This document shows positions 1 through 10,929 of a DNA stretch of 64,000 nt, one piece after another (position 1 is the first letter of the stretch; the number at the start of each line of letters is the position of its first letter). The notes under the pieces were generated by a model. That model made no database searches and had not been told where the DNA came from. It saw only the letters and a list, made by a program, of their open reading frames with translations. Location: assembly GCF_910592395.1 (NCBI RefSeq), contig NC_088312.1:14549292-14613291 (forward strand), written 5' to 3'. The translations under genes and the position numbers were made by a program. This DNA comes from Lineus longissimus (lineage: Eukaryota; Nemertea; Pilidiophora; Heteronemertea; Lineidae).

Positions 1-68
1 GACAGACAGATGGACATTCATTCTACCATTTACTCATATGAATAGCTCAGCTTGTCAGCTGAGCTAAA
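1..68 (+). repeat. 3' end of composite hairpin-terminated repeat
   Basis: The window opens inside the right end of the composite repeat also found at 3352-4174 and 25449-26873. A GACAGACAGATGGAC microsatellite remnant is followed by a hairpin (AGCTCAGCTtgtCAGCTGAGCT) and the shared terminal motif GAGCTAAAAA. Only the last ~68 bp are in the window. Confidence 0.6.
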
Positions 69-730
69 AACAGCAGATTATGCACCGGTAGGAGACTAAC
101 AAAATATATCAAGATGGCAGCCTATCACATGACTTCTTATCTTAAAGATGAACTGAAACTATTCAGAAGCATTTTCTGTAAATCGGTCCATTCCATTGAT
201 TGTCATTCAAATCAAAGTTGCCTATTTTACAAACGTGCCAATGAATGAGCCAGACAAAGCTGCAGATACTGTTGTCTGCAGAAACCCCCTTCTAATTTGT
301 ATTGGATCGAGCGACATGCAATATTTAATATCACAAGCCACATAAATTACTTGTCTGCAGGGATCACTGCAGGTATCTGAGAGAAGAACTGGTCATTGTT
401 CCGTTTAAGATAACCTATTTGATTTCATTGCTTATTGTGGTGACAAGAGATCCTGCAGACATGCAATTTTTTTATCGCTCATCAAGGAGAAAATGATCGC
501 ATGTCACTGAGAGCAGATAAATTATGTGTTTTGGGCTTGTTGGTACCGAAATATACACAATCAACAAGGAGTCTGGTGGAATTTACTTCGGCCTTTTGAA
601 TGTTACATATTTTAGATACACAGAAATTTCTTAATTCTATTTTTCCTGGGTATCTAAACGTACATAACTATTTAGGAGGTCGGGTCTGATAATTTTCCTG
701 TATCTTTTTTGCAGCACTCGCACAAAACCT
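69..730. other. No gene seen; CTGCAG-rich non-coding DNA
   Basis: No convincing frame or RNA gene. TCTGCAG/CTGCAGAC motifs recur around 260-460 in both orientations (near 265, 275, 355, 368 and 455), which suggests the debris of an old repeat, but no boundaries can be set. Confidence 0.4.
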
Positions 731-1000
731 GACTGATCTCAATGGCATAGTGGTTAAGGCGTCCGCCTCTTGAACGGAAGGTGGAAGGTTCAAGGCCTGC
801 TGGTAACCTCTTTCCGATGTGGCCAGTTGGTTAGCCGCCAGCTGGTTAAAAATATGGGGTACTGCCTTCTCACTAGGTGCCTGGCATTAGAGATAGGAGT
901 ACAGAAGTAAAGAGTGTCTCATAAGCCAAAAGCTGGCTGGCCCTTTCCATCAGGGATGACACTGTAGTAAAAACATATATGTCAAATGCCTTTCTCAATC
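731..1000 (+). repeat. tRNA-derived SINE-like element
   Basis: Around 742-752 there is a consensus RNA polymerase III A box (TGGCATAGTGG) and about 45 bp later a B box (GGTTCAAGGCC), the spacing of a tRNA head. The tRNA-like part is followed by an unrelated body (about 810-1000), as in SINEs, rather than by a tRNA 3' end and T-run terminator. The right end is approximate. It belongs to a different family from the copies at 47929 and 53901. Confidence 0.65.
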
Positions 1001-1250
1001 GGTCTTTAATAATCGGTTCTTATAAGAACATCCTTGTGCACAATACATTCATTCCCTTCCTTCCCGATCCATAGGAGATATACAGACAGACTAGATGTGC
1101 AAGATTGATCGCACACTGCGCCAAGTACACACAGTCTCTATAAAACGATATTGCCCCATCATAAATTCCACAAGTTTCTATCTTCATCAAACATCAAATA
1201 TTGACCAGCACCATAGAGATGACATGATGCGTAGAGAAGCAAGATGAAGG

Positions 1251-2249
1251 GGGTAGTTGTAAAACAAGAAACACAGAAACGAAAGAGAAACACAGAAACA
1301 CAGAAACGAAACGCAGAAACCAGTCTTGTGGCGAATTCTGGTCTGCAGACTCCATCTTGTTGCCATGGTTGTGGCCGCGAACGCGGGTGTAACTAAAACT
1401 GGTATTCAGTCGGAATGGAAGGAGGAATGCTCATTTCCCAATACCCCTTTTAGCCTCATCAACGTGTGCGCAGATTGGCAGCATCCGGCCTTGATCGTGC
1501 CAATACACTACATGTATGTACTACACAGCGTAAATAGAAAATAGTCCTTCGAATAGCGATACCTGTTATTTTGTACATTCCATGGCCTGTGCACGACACT
1601 AGGCTGAACTTCCCTACTGCAACCTCATTAACATAAACAGATATTTAAAGGGACTATTTAAAGGCAGCAGCTGGGCAGGCAAGATTGAGTTACTCCAAGT
1701 CCAAGTCTAGTGCCCGCCCCCCCCCCCCACTTTACTCTATTCTAGTCGCCAAAATTGGTCTCTCACGTCTCACATAACGTCGAAATGATTCACCCATGTA
1801 CTGGTACCGTACCTTGCATTAAGTGCTGCATCAGACGGGATTTGTAGGATGATCCTGGTACTTCATGTAAATTGAACACTACAAGGCAAGATGTTGCACT
1901 GCACCTTCATTTAAAATAACATGCTGTAGGAATCGAATCGAACCTACCAAAGTACTACACCACCACCTCAAAAGACTTCACCCATATCGTGCCGCCCCCT
2001 CCCCGCCCCCCCCCCCCCAAGTTGCTCCATGTATCCCCTCAACAACTCTATTGCATTCCGGCTGGCCGCAACCCACCAACCTCAGATTTTACTTTTAAAC
2101 GACAATAACAACGGATTGGGCAAGGAAAGTATCGGCGTGCCGCTTGATTCCAACTTTTATGAAAACCCGTTTGATTTTCGTTTCTGCGTTTCGTTTCTGC
2201 GTTTCTGTGTTTCTGTTTCGTTTCTGTGTTTCTTGTTTTACAACTACCC
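1251..2249. mobile_element. 999-bp non-autonomous DNA transposon with 9-bp TSD (MULE- or Merlin-like)
   Basis: The left terminus GGGTAGTTGTAAAACAAG is matched by its reverse complement ending at 2249, and the inverted repeat continues for about 65 bp as A-rich tandem motifs (AGAAACACAGAAACG type). The 9-bp sequence AGATGAAGG lies directly outside both ends (1242-1250 and 2250-2258), a perfect target-site duplication. A 9-bp TSD fits Mutator-like or Merlin transposons. The interior holds two poly-C tracts (about 1713-1729 and 2005-2018) and a 72-codon and a 98-codon frame with no recognisable domain, so no transposase is apparent. Confidence 0.85.
1645..1830 (+). repeat. Dispersed repeat copy (TTAAAGGGAC family)
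   Basis: Begins TTAAAGGGACTATTTAAAGG, followed by AGCAGCTGGGCAGGCAAGA, a poly-C tract, GTCTCTCAC and TCGAAATGATTCAC. The same ordered blocks occur at 20423-20555, so this is a dispersed repeat lying inside the 1251-2249 element, either as part of it or as an earlier passenger. Confidence 0.6.
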
Positions 2250-2258
2250 AGATGAAGG

Positions 2259-3351
2259 AGACATTCAGTCTCTCTCACATGCCAACGTTCCAGCCCTGAT
2301 TTTATTCTGGCTTCTAAAGTACTAGCATTCTGGTCAGTTGCCATAGCGATTTCAAATTGACCAAATTAAAGCGGTTTCTGATTTTCCGATATGAAATACA
2401 TTCTCCAATGAAATAACTTTACGGTTTGAGGGTTTCTTTTCGCAATGGATTGAGACACATACAAGACATAAAGATAAAGACATAAATATAACAAGAAGAT
2501 TGAAAGATAACTGCTTAGAAGTTGAAGGAAAACTTTGTGGTGTTTAGATCACATGTAAATAAGCAAATGTATTAAATTGAGAGCACGTGAGCTTGAATTT
2601 TGGCTCATTACTGGCAATACAATTGTTTGATACATCATTCATTTCCAGTTTGACAACAACACCTGACGCTTATGACAGACTTTTTGTCACATTTTTCAAT
2701 GTGTCAAACCTTCGCAGTCTAATATCATGCCCCAGTAATGTGCTACTTCTTTGCAATTGCCCAGTGCACCTTTTCTTCGCACCGGGTCCAATGACACAGG
2801 ATGCAACTCAAAAAGCCAAATCTGCTAATGGATTGCATCGAAAACAGATTAAGACAAAATAGCCATTACAACATATTGCCTACCTGTATGGAAATAGCAT
2901 ATTCATCATGTTAATGGCAAATCGCAGATACAACGAAAGAAGACGACTGCTCTAGGACAGACAACGAACGTACACCGAGCCAGCACGAGGTTGACAAGTA
3001 ATTTCTTGCTGCATCAACCTTTGAATGACACAACGCACACTGGTGCTTTGATAGCGCTAATCCTCAGAGATGCTGAAAGCTCGACGAACAATCGCGATCT
3101 GTCGGCGCAAAGATGTGCCATTTTTCACTGATCTGATTCTCAGGTTTTCTGCCATCTCAACTTTCTATACCGTAAAATGCCAATTTTGTGCAGGCATTAG
3201 AAATTGCACAGATTTCGTGAATAATATATCAATTCACGAAAAATGAAAATTGTGAAAGTTTATTGCTTGATTGGAAAACCAGAAGAAATTTTCTAGTCCG
3301 TCAAAATTAAAAATTGTAAAGATTTTGTTTTTTTCAAAAGCTGTTTTTAAT
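2259..3351. other. No gene seen
   Basis: Roughly 1.1 kb without recognisable features. A 91-codon frame begins near 2587 but has no recognisable domain. Around 3170-3330 the DNA is A/T-rich with AATT(C)ACGAAAAATG-like motifs also seen loosely near 11400 and 13560, possibly old repeat debris. Confidence 0.4.
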
Positions 3352-4174
3352 GAAATGGCCAGGGCCATTGTGCTCACCTCATGTGGAGGAAAGATGGATA
3401 AAGAGCATGGTATTGTGTCATGTAGTGTTAGGTTTGATGTAGGTCCAAGCAATTACAATTTCCCCAAAATGGCCAATTTACAATACATTCGACCTCTGTG
3501 ACCTTGAAAAGTAGGTCAAATCAAAAAAGACCCGGGTGACACATTGAATGGTTGTTAGAATTAGATGTACCTATGATATAAAATTGGTGCCAATCGGGCA
3601 AGTCATTACTAGGAATAATGGCATTTTGAAGAATTTAGGATTTGGCCCCCTCCCTGGAGGCCAAACGGCAAATCAGATCGCACCAAACTTCGGTACCTGA
3701 GATCACCTGACCAAGGGGTACATGTGTACTTAATTTGTGATCAATAGTCATTGCAGTTAAGAAACATGCCATAGTTACGGCCTGACGGCGAATTTACGCC
3801 ATTTGACCTCTGTGACCTTGAAAAGGAGGTCAAATCAAAAACCCGGAGGATATATGATGCACCTTTGCTAGAAGTACCTACCATATTTTTTTCAAAATTT
3901 CCCGACTACTATTAAGGGAGATATTGCATATTTTCACTTTTAACGTTTGGCCCCCTGGTGGCCAAACCATGAAACGAATCGGACCGAAACTTGGTCTCCA
4001 AGGTGTCATTACATAAGGGTACATGTGTACCAAGTTTCAACTCAATAGCTCTAACAGTTACGAAACGTGCCCTGCTAATGGACGACGGACAACGACGGAC
4101 GACGACGACGATGACGACGGACGACGGACGCCACGGTATGGGATAAGCTCACCTCTGCTAAGAGGTGAGCTAAA
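3352..4174 (+). mobile_element. Composite element: ~306-bp core x2, GAC microsatellite, 3' hairpin
   Basis: Starts with a motif shared with 25449 (GGCCAGGGCCATTGTGCTCACC). It then has two core units about 306 bp apart, each marked by TTGGCCCCCT..GG.GGCCAAAC (3642 and 3948). A (GAC/GGAC)n microsatellite follows (4082-4135), and the element ends in a hairpin (AGCTCACCTC tgctaa GAGGTGAGCT) plus AAAA. Tandem core, microsatellite and terminal hairpin resemble Pearl-type or Helentron-associated non-autonomous elements of marine invertebrates; that class assignment is inference. Each core carries TGACCTCTGTGACCTTGA followed by AGGTCA (3490-3518, 3804-3832). Confidence 0.7.
3804..3832. promoter_or_regulatory. 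Cluster of nuclear-receptor-type half-sites in the repeat core
   Basis: TGACCT-CTG-TGACCTTGA followed 5 bp later by AGGTCA. On the opposite strand this is two AGGTCA half-sites spaced by 3 bp, one extended to TCAAGGTCA, the monomer site type of NR5A/ERR-class receptors. Similar clusters lie at 3490, 25900, 26203, 26505 and, decayed, at 40021. The match is visible in the sequence; binding or function is not shown and may be incidental to the repeat. Confidence 0.3.
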
Positions 4175-4345
4175 AATGTGTCCAGAGGCTGCCCTTTATT
4201 GATTACCAGATGCAAATAATTTCATTTTGCTGCTATTATTGTAAATACCAAAGTTATTCGATTGACACATGATTTCACCAATATCAACGTGATTCTGTGA
4301 AGCGGGTATTAAAAGCCTGTGACACGATTTCTGGACATGCCATCT

Positions 4346-4770
4346 ATAGCCGCACTTACACCACCTGAAAATGGACCACCAATCTTGGTTCGGGAACCAA
4401 TGCCGCACCATCGAAAATCCACCAAGCGCTTACACCAGCGCTGCAGCTAGTTATAAAATCCGGCTACAGATGGCGCGCAAACAATAAGCAGAACGCGGAA
4501 CGCCTTGGCAGAAAGCGCCATTTCGAAAGCGCCGCCTGGAGCCGAACCATCTAACTAGCTAATTGCCGATCCATTTGCGCGTACACCACGACAAAGCCGA
4601 GCTTTTAACAAGCCGGGCGAATTTGGACCATCAAGCTTGATGGGACAAATTCGCTCGGCAATTTGTATCGGCAATAGATTGCCGAACCAATTTGTCGCGG
4701 CAATGTGGTGGTGTAAGTGCAATTGGTCCACCAATATTTCGTGGTGTAAGCGCAGCTATTATTGTCGGAT
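4346..4770. repeat. Foldback element with termini of type ATAGCYGCRCTTACACCAC
   Basis: The left end reads ATAGCCGCACTTACACCAC then GGACCACCAAT. The reverse complement of the right end (about 4725-4765) reads ATAGCTGCGCTTACACCAC then ATTGGTGGACCAATTG, so the ends are inverted repeats. The interior is GC-richer than its surroundings and has smaller palindromes (for example CCATCAAGCTTGATGG near 4629). No coding capacity was recognised and no target duplication could be fixed. Confidence 0.55.
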
Positions 4771-5253
4771 ATGCTAGATGCAGCTGATGGGAATGTTGAT
4801 TAGCAACGGCGCGGCTATTATTGTTCATGCTTTATTTTCGTGGATTTGCTGATCGCGATATACCCTAAATTAAAACGCATGCGCAAATTTCCAGGTTTAC
4901 AGTATACCAGATACAGAGAGCTAGTGATACTGTGTACAATAATATTATACATTTTTTAGAGCTTTAATGTTCCAAAGTTGAATCTTTTGAAATTGAGAAG
5001 GCAATGTGTAGTCTCGATCACACAGCCATCAAAATTAGGTGAGGGCGGTGACAAGAAAACTGACATCAACGTTCAGTGGTATTAACCCCACTTTCATGAC
5101 CATTGCTTGGCAAAGATTTTCTGAAATAAAACTCCAAAGCCAATGGTGAGATGTTCTGAAAGATGAATCCCCCGATTTAGGCCATACCCTTGTTGATAAA
5201 CAAGTTCTTGTCTCCAGGAAAACGTCAAATTTAATGTACAGTACTTGATATAA

Positions 5254-5345
5254 GTTGCGCGTACACCACCAAATATTGGTGGACCAATTGCACGTACACC
5301 ACCACATTGCCGTGACAAATTTGTTCGGCAATCCAGGTTGGCAAT
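5254..5345 (-). repeat. Inverted partner arm of the 4346-4770 foldback family
   Basis: The reverse complement of this stretch matches 4670-4760 closely over about 85 bp (GGCAATGTGGTGGTGTA.GTGCAATTGGTCCACCAATATTT). The two arms are ~500 bp apart and could fold back on each other. This may be the end of a second element, possibly the one carrying the Myb/SANT-like pseudogene that begins 225 bp downstream. Confidence 0.5.
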
Positions 5346-5800
5346 GGTAGTCTCGGCCCAGTGGAGGCGGGTTGAGGCCGATTGAGGCGGGTTGTATCGA
5401 TCGTGTAGACGCGAACTAGCCCGAAGCCAGTTTGCACACGGCACTTTGGTGATGTCATTGGCGGGATCACTGTTATATTCCTGACGTGAAAGTAGAGCGC
5501 GGATATTGATACATGCAGCATATTATTTAGTTTTCACTCTTTTGTTGTAATTTTTTATGAGCTGTCAAAATGTCTACCACAAGCGATCGTGGGTCAAGTT
5601 GGTCTGATGATGAGACCCTTAGAGCTGATACAGATATGGGGGTACGATCGAGTTCAGAGGGCCTTGGAAGGCACAAAGCATAATTCCAGAGTAATGGAAA
5701 AAATCGTCAAGGAAATGGGGAATTAAGGGTACAAGAGGAAGGAAATTCAGATAAATAATAAAATCAAGAGGCTGAAGGAAACGTACAAGATCGAACTTAA

Positions 5801-6332
<532 letters not shown>

Positions 6333-6440
6333 TTAAGAAGGTGAACAAATCGGGTGCTGGTGGGAGGTTCGGGATGTGGCGGGTTTTTTTTTATCATTCC
6401 TCCAGTGACCTGAGATCATCAACGCCACCTTTTGGCTCAC

Positions 6441-7108
6441 AAATAAACGAACCAGCCCCGATCTCGATCGAGACTAGTTCGTCAAACCCGCACCGTGTAG
6501 ATGCGATACAAACCGGCTTGGTCGTACCCGGCCTGGGTAAGGTTGAGGCGGGTGAACCAGCACCAGAACCCGTACTGTGTAGAAAGGCCTAATTGTCTCA
6601 CATGGCCTGGATTCTATTATAGGCCTACATCAATTTCAAGCACGCCTTGTGTCCAGAAGGAAGTGAAATTCAACCATGCCACACAATATACATGTTTTTA
6701 TTACACTTCTATTTGAAGACGAGTCTTTGTTTGTAAACAAAGGTATGGTTAAAACTGGCGAATTGATGTCAATGCAGCTTCAGGGTAACTATTAAATGGT
6801 GTCTCAGTCATATTCAAAATGAAGAAGAAAATAAAACAGGAATGAATAGTTTGACAAAGTTATTTGGGCTCTGACCAGCCATACGTTCCACCTGGAGCAC
6901 CTGGTCCACACTGGTTTATGGCACTATCTGAAGTCAATTTATGTTGGTTTTGGGCTTCAGATGCATTTCGAGGGCAAAGGTTTAGTCTTTGTCAAACATG
7001 TCTGTGATTTCTAGGAAACAGTGAAACACAAACTGATAAATCCGATGACACCAAAATGTTGAAAAACTGTACGCAATATGCGGGAACTATTGGAGGGAAC
7101 ATCATTAA
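6441..7108. other. No gene seen; GC-richer remnant then AT-rich DNA
   Basis: Up to about 6600 the DNA continues the GC-richer block around the Myb/SANT remnant. It holds CGTGTAGATGCGATAC, TTGAGGCGGGTGAACC and TACTGTGTAGAAAGG, echoing TTGAGGCGGGTT and CGTGTAGACGCGAAC at 5372-5415. These direct echoes may be parts of the enclosing element. The rest has nothing recognisable. Confidence 0.4.
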
Positions 7109-7319
7109 GGATTGACCATAGGCACCGCCGTTAGAACTTGAAATCATAAAGCAAGGAAAACATTCAAAATGCTGCAGCTTCAAAGGGTAGGAGGCTGTTC
7201 TCTTGAAAACAAAGAACAGCCTCCCACCCTTGAAATTGGCATTCACTTCGTTCTGAGAGAGTTCTAATTGCTTTTCGATTTCACGTTCTAGTTAAAATGG
7301 TGGTCCCTATGGTCAACCC
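7109..7319. mobile_element. Near-fully palindromic 211-bp MITE flanked by TTAA
   Basis: TTAA is found at 7105-7108 and 7320-7323. The ends GGATTGACCATAGGCACC and the reverse complement of the right end, GGGTTGACCATAGGGACC, match. Inverted similarity continues to the centre, where GGGTAGGAGGCTGTTCT and AGAACAGCCTCCCACCC form the hairpin tip (7186-7233). This is the structure of a foldback MITE; the TTAA duplication suggests piggyBac mobilisation. No coding capacity. Confidence 0.75.
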
Positions 7320-7599
7320 TTAACACAACAATCCCTCCAAGAGAAAGTAAAACTGACTTTGAACACATTTCGATTGGCACATTATGCCAACCTATGGCAA
7401 CCTACCAACGAACTGACAAATACCGAAAGTGCAAATCCATCGGAACACTATACTATGGAGAGTGAAGTAGACTTCTGAACTGATGCAGTCAACAAATTCT
7501 ACTAGACTATTATAAGGCGTTGCGTGAATATGTGAAATGCTATGTTAGCACGTTTCTCACATCAAGGGACATTTTTCACACAACACCTATGTAACCTTT

Positions 7600-8130
7600 G
7601 AGGCATACTCTCGAAACAGTGAGTCCCCCTATTGTCAGATTTTCATTGAACGTAGGGTAGCCACAGTGTCTAAGAATAGAACAACTGACAACATCGACAC
7701 AATGTTGCTTGCATGAAATAGTGTGTCCCCCGTATCTCTGATTTTCAAATGACACCTTTATGACCTTGAAAGCCTAATCTTGTACCAGTGGGTCCCCCTA
7801 TTGTCAGATTTTGTTTGACGCAAGTGCCACAGTGTCTAAGAATATAAGAACACACAATATCGATAGGTGACCCGTCACAGCAACACCAGGCGCATGTCGC
7901 TCTGAGCTTGGCAGCTTGAGACGGACTGTTTGATCAATTCTCTATTGTCTGCCTTTTGTGAAATATGAAAACATCAATTTCTTCCATTATCTCCTGGTGT
8001 CACTTTGGCTCATCTTCTGTGCGACATGCGCCTGGTTTTGCTGTGACGGGTCGCATATGACGTTGGAGGCATACTCATGAAACAGTGGGTCCCCCTATTG
8101 TCAGATTTTGGTTGACAGAAGTACCACATG
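7600..8130 (+). repeat. Three diverged direct repeats, split by a MITE
   Basis: The motif CAGTGGGTCCCCCTATTGTCAGATTTT recurs at about 7618, 7786 and 8081. It is preceded by GAGGCATACTC.GAAACAG (first and third copies) and followed by GCCACAGTGTCTAAGAATA (first and second). The 7866-8055 element separates copies two and three. Removing it leaves an irregular tandem of about 110-170 bp. Confidence 0.65.
7866..8055. mobile_element. MITE family A, copy 1 (termini GGTGACCCGTCACAGCAA)
   Basis: Left GGTGACCCGTCACAGCAACACC and right GGTTTTGCTGTGACGGGTCGCA are inverted repeats continuing through AGGCGCATGTCGC / GCGACATGCGCCT, about 40 bp in all. TA lies on both sides (7864-7865, 8056-8057). A second diverged copy is at 15338-15503 with the same interior landmarks (TTGTCTGCCTTTTG, CATCAATTTCTTCCAT). 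Non-coding, probably mobilised by a Tc1/mariner-type transposase given the TA target (inference). Confidence 0.75.
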
Positions 8131-10297
8131 AATTGCCAAAACATGGAACATGTCCATCGCAACAAGCTGGCAAGGAGCCAATTTAAAAGGTCATGTGACC
8201 ACGACTTGACCCAATTCAATTTGTTATGTTTGTAATGGTAATTTCACTAAAGCATTCTTGTAATGTTGAATTTGCTCAAAATTATTCTCTATATGTGCAC
8301 AACATAACTGATAATAGAATCATAACTTATGCCAAAAACCAGCAGCTCACAAGAAAAACTGCTTCACTAACCTAATATACCGTAGGATACTAGTCACAAC
8401 TGTGGGAGAAGCTTGCAAATATTCCATGTCCATCTTTCTTCTTTCCCTTCACAAACTGATTCTTCGCAGACAAGGAGTGCACTGATTCACAGACAAGGAG
8501 CAATTTGAGCTATCTGAAGTTTGCTGTCCAATATTCCCATAAAGGTTGCCTAATAGACGTCATAACTGCACTTAGACTGAATTGCATCATTCATGTAACT
8601 CTCTTTTACACAAATCACCTGCCTAGTGGAATCATTGACACCAAGGGGACAAAGATAACAAAAATCTACAAAAGAAAGGATCAGTAGGCCTTTACTTTGG
8701 CATTAAAGCTGACATGCATGCTTAAAACCCCAGCGACCAAAGTTAAAAATGCAAACGCCCAACCATCTAATGACCAACTGCACTTGAAACATGATGCACT
8801 CCCAGTTCAACTGAACATCCCCATGGCCGGTGTTTCAACCCCCTCCCCCCGGCCCCCATATTTTATTTTTTGGTTGAAAAATTACCAAGCTGGCCTCCCC
8901 TTGAAAAGCTGTGTTGTTTGAGTCTTCTAAAGCAATGGTGCTTAGCGACAGCCTTACTGAAGAATTCACTACCACTTTTTGCTCTAATGAGAAATGCCCT
9001 TTATTTCGTCACTCAAACCGAGGCTAATGGCCTTTTTTGGGAATTGGCCGTGAATTGTCAAGTCGTCATAGCTCCAACCTTATGGTGCATCTGACTTCAG
9101 CCAAAAAAACAAAACATTCTGGATGTATCAACCCATTACTTTCGGATCATCATTTTATTGAATCACCCTGTATAACAGTTAGAGATAAGCAGTGCACTTG
9201 CATCATGTCTCACATCTCATGACCACGACTAAATATACCAAGCTAAAACTACTTTATCCCCCCCAGGCTAAAGCTCGTTAGGTCCATATACAAAACCTAT
9301 ATTGATCAAGCACTAGGATCAGTTTTCAAACACTGTACATATATCAGGAAAAATCAATCATACATCAGAAACTAAATATATGAAGAAAATATCTCCCATT
9401 ACAAATGAATAACTGTGAAATGACTGTATTGTCGGTTGGAATGAGAACAGATTAGCTTAATATGATTATAAAGGATGTATCAGAAAATGCACTCAATATA
9501 GTACTGCAACAATATATTTGCATGACTGCATCTGAACGCCAGAACACAAACAGATGTGGCAGGAAATTGCTGACTAATTGATTCGCATAGGAAAATTGAT
9601 ACATTCACCAAAATTGAGGGAAGTAAAGTCTGTATTGGTTCATCTAAGATGCAAACTTATGGCCCTATAATTTTCAGGGGTCATGAGGGAGGTGAACATA
9701 TTAACAGGTCGTATTACAGCGCCGCACCACCAGAACAATGCCCTTAGGGGTAGCCATTGCGTGACATCAACATTGTGTTGACCCGGGCAACGAGTAGAAC
9801 CCGAGCCTTATTTAACCACCACAGGGTATTGTTGAGAAAAACTAAGACAAAACATTGGTAACCATGGAAATAGTTGATTAGATCCTTACAGCCCTCATAT
9901 ACCTCATGTCACAGGTGATGTTTTGAACCCTTTGAGAATAAGGGTAACCCAGTAACTGTTAATAAGGGGTAAGGAAGGATGGAAACACGATATGCTCTAG
10001 GGACCACCTCAAGCTACCATTGAAATGTTGGGATGATTTTCTCCTCATTATTCCATTGTCTTACATAAATACTAGACAGGGGGTATCCACTGACTCTGCC
10101 CTCATGTACCGTAGGCCCAGCATGTAGGGCATTCTCCAAAACAGACATAATACTCAAACATATTTTCTGTGCCAGTATTGACATCCATTGATGTGTAAGG
10201 CATGTATGATGTCCACAAATGTATGCAGCGAGAATACTCGTACAAAATGTCATAGATGAGGCTTACTAAATATTGTCATGTCTGACATAATCTAACC
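8131..10297. other. No gene seen
   Basis: About 2.2 kb without recognisable genes. At 9158-9171 the sequence ATCACCCTGTATA resembles the right terminus of a mariner-type element (compare CCACCCTGTA at 37076), but no left partner was found. Short pyrimidine-rich runs occur near 8838-8860 and 9257-9264. Confidence 0.4.
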
Positions 10298-10306
10298 CTT
10301 TTTGAT

Positions 10307-10920
10307 GGTAACCGGAAAAACGCCGACCGACCGACCGACCGACTGACCGACCGACCTTCCGACCTACCAACCCAAGGAGTTTCGTAGTTGAGTCACAGGT
10401 CTCATAAGTCAATGTGATATATCCAATCCACGATAGCAGGTCACGTGAAATGAAATTGTAAACAAGCGCACGTGCGCTGGTCAAATGACAACAAATGCAT
10501 GTTGCGCGTTGCAGTTCATGCATTGCATTGGTCGAGACACTCGAGCAGAAAAACTACAGTGCATAGATTAGGCCCAAATCATGTTTTTATATCCACCGAC
10601 CATGTAGACAAAGCATATCTTTAGAGTATCGTTATCAGTTCCTTACCGCGTGAACTCGTTTTCCCGGTATAATTGACTGGAGATGCTGCTGTCAGGTCAC
10701 GTCGGACTCCATCACGTCCATTGCGCTGGGCACTACACAGACACGTGCTATAGAGAAGCGAAAGGGATACTGCACTATGACGGTACGTTGGCAGGTCGGT
10801 CGGTCGGCGTTTTTCCGGTTACCGGGCTATGAGGCGCGAATGGGATGCCGTAAGTGAGGTTGTCAGAGTCGGCGAGTAGGTCGGTCGGTTGGTCGGTCGG
10901 TCGGCGTTTTTCCGGTTACC
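10307..10920. mobile_element. 614-bp non-autonomous DNA transposon with 9-bp TSD and (GACC)n termini
   Basis: Left terminus GGTAACCGGAAAAACGCCG followed by (GACC)n; the reverse complement from 10920 is identical for about 30 bp and then similar within the GACC repeats. The 9-bp sequence CTTTTTGAT is duplicated outside both ends (10298-10306 and 10921-10929). A third, right-oriented copy of the terminus ends at 10823, about 100 bp inside the right end, so the element has a duplicated right terminus or a nested relative. A minus-strand 85-codon frame overlaps the left end but merely translates the GACC repeat and has no known domain. The 9-bp TSD with GG-initiated termini fits Mutator-like or Merlin groups. 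Confidence 0.85.
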
Positions 10921-10929
10921 CTTTTTGAT

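Noticed and set aside
5035-5521. Overlapping minus-strand frames of 96-116 codons
   Set aside because: They overlap each other in different frames and cover the foldback arm at 5254-5345; no domain is recognisable. GC-rich repeat sequence explains the lack of stops.
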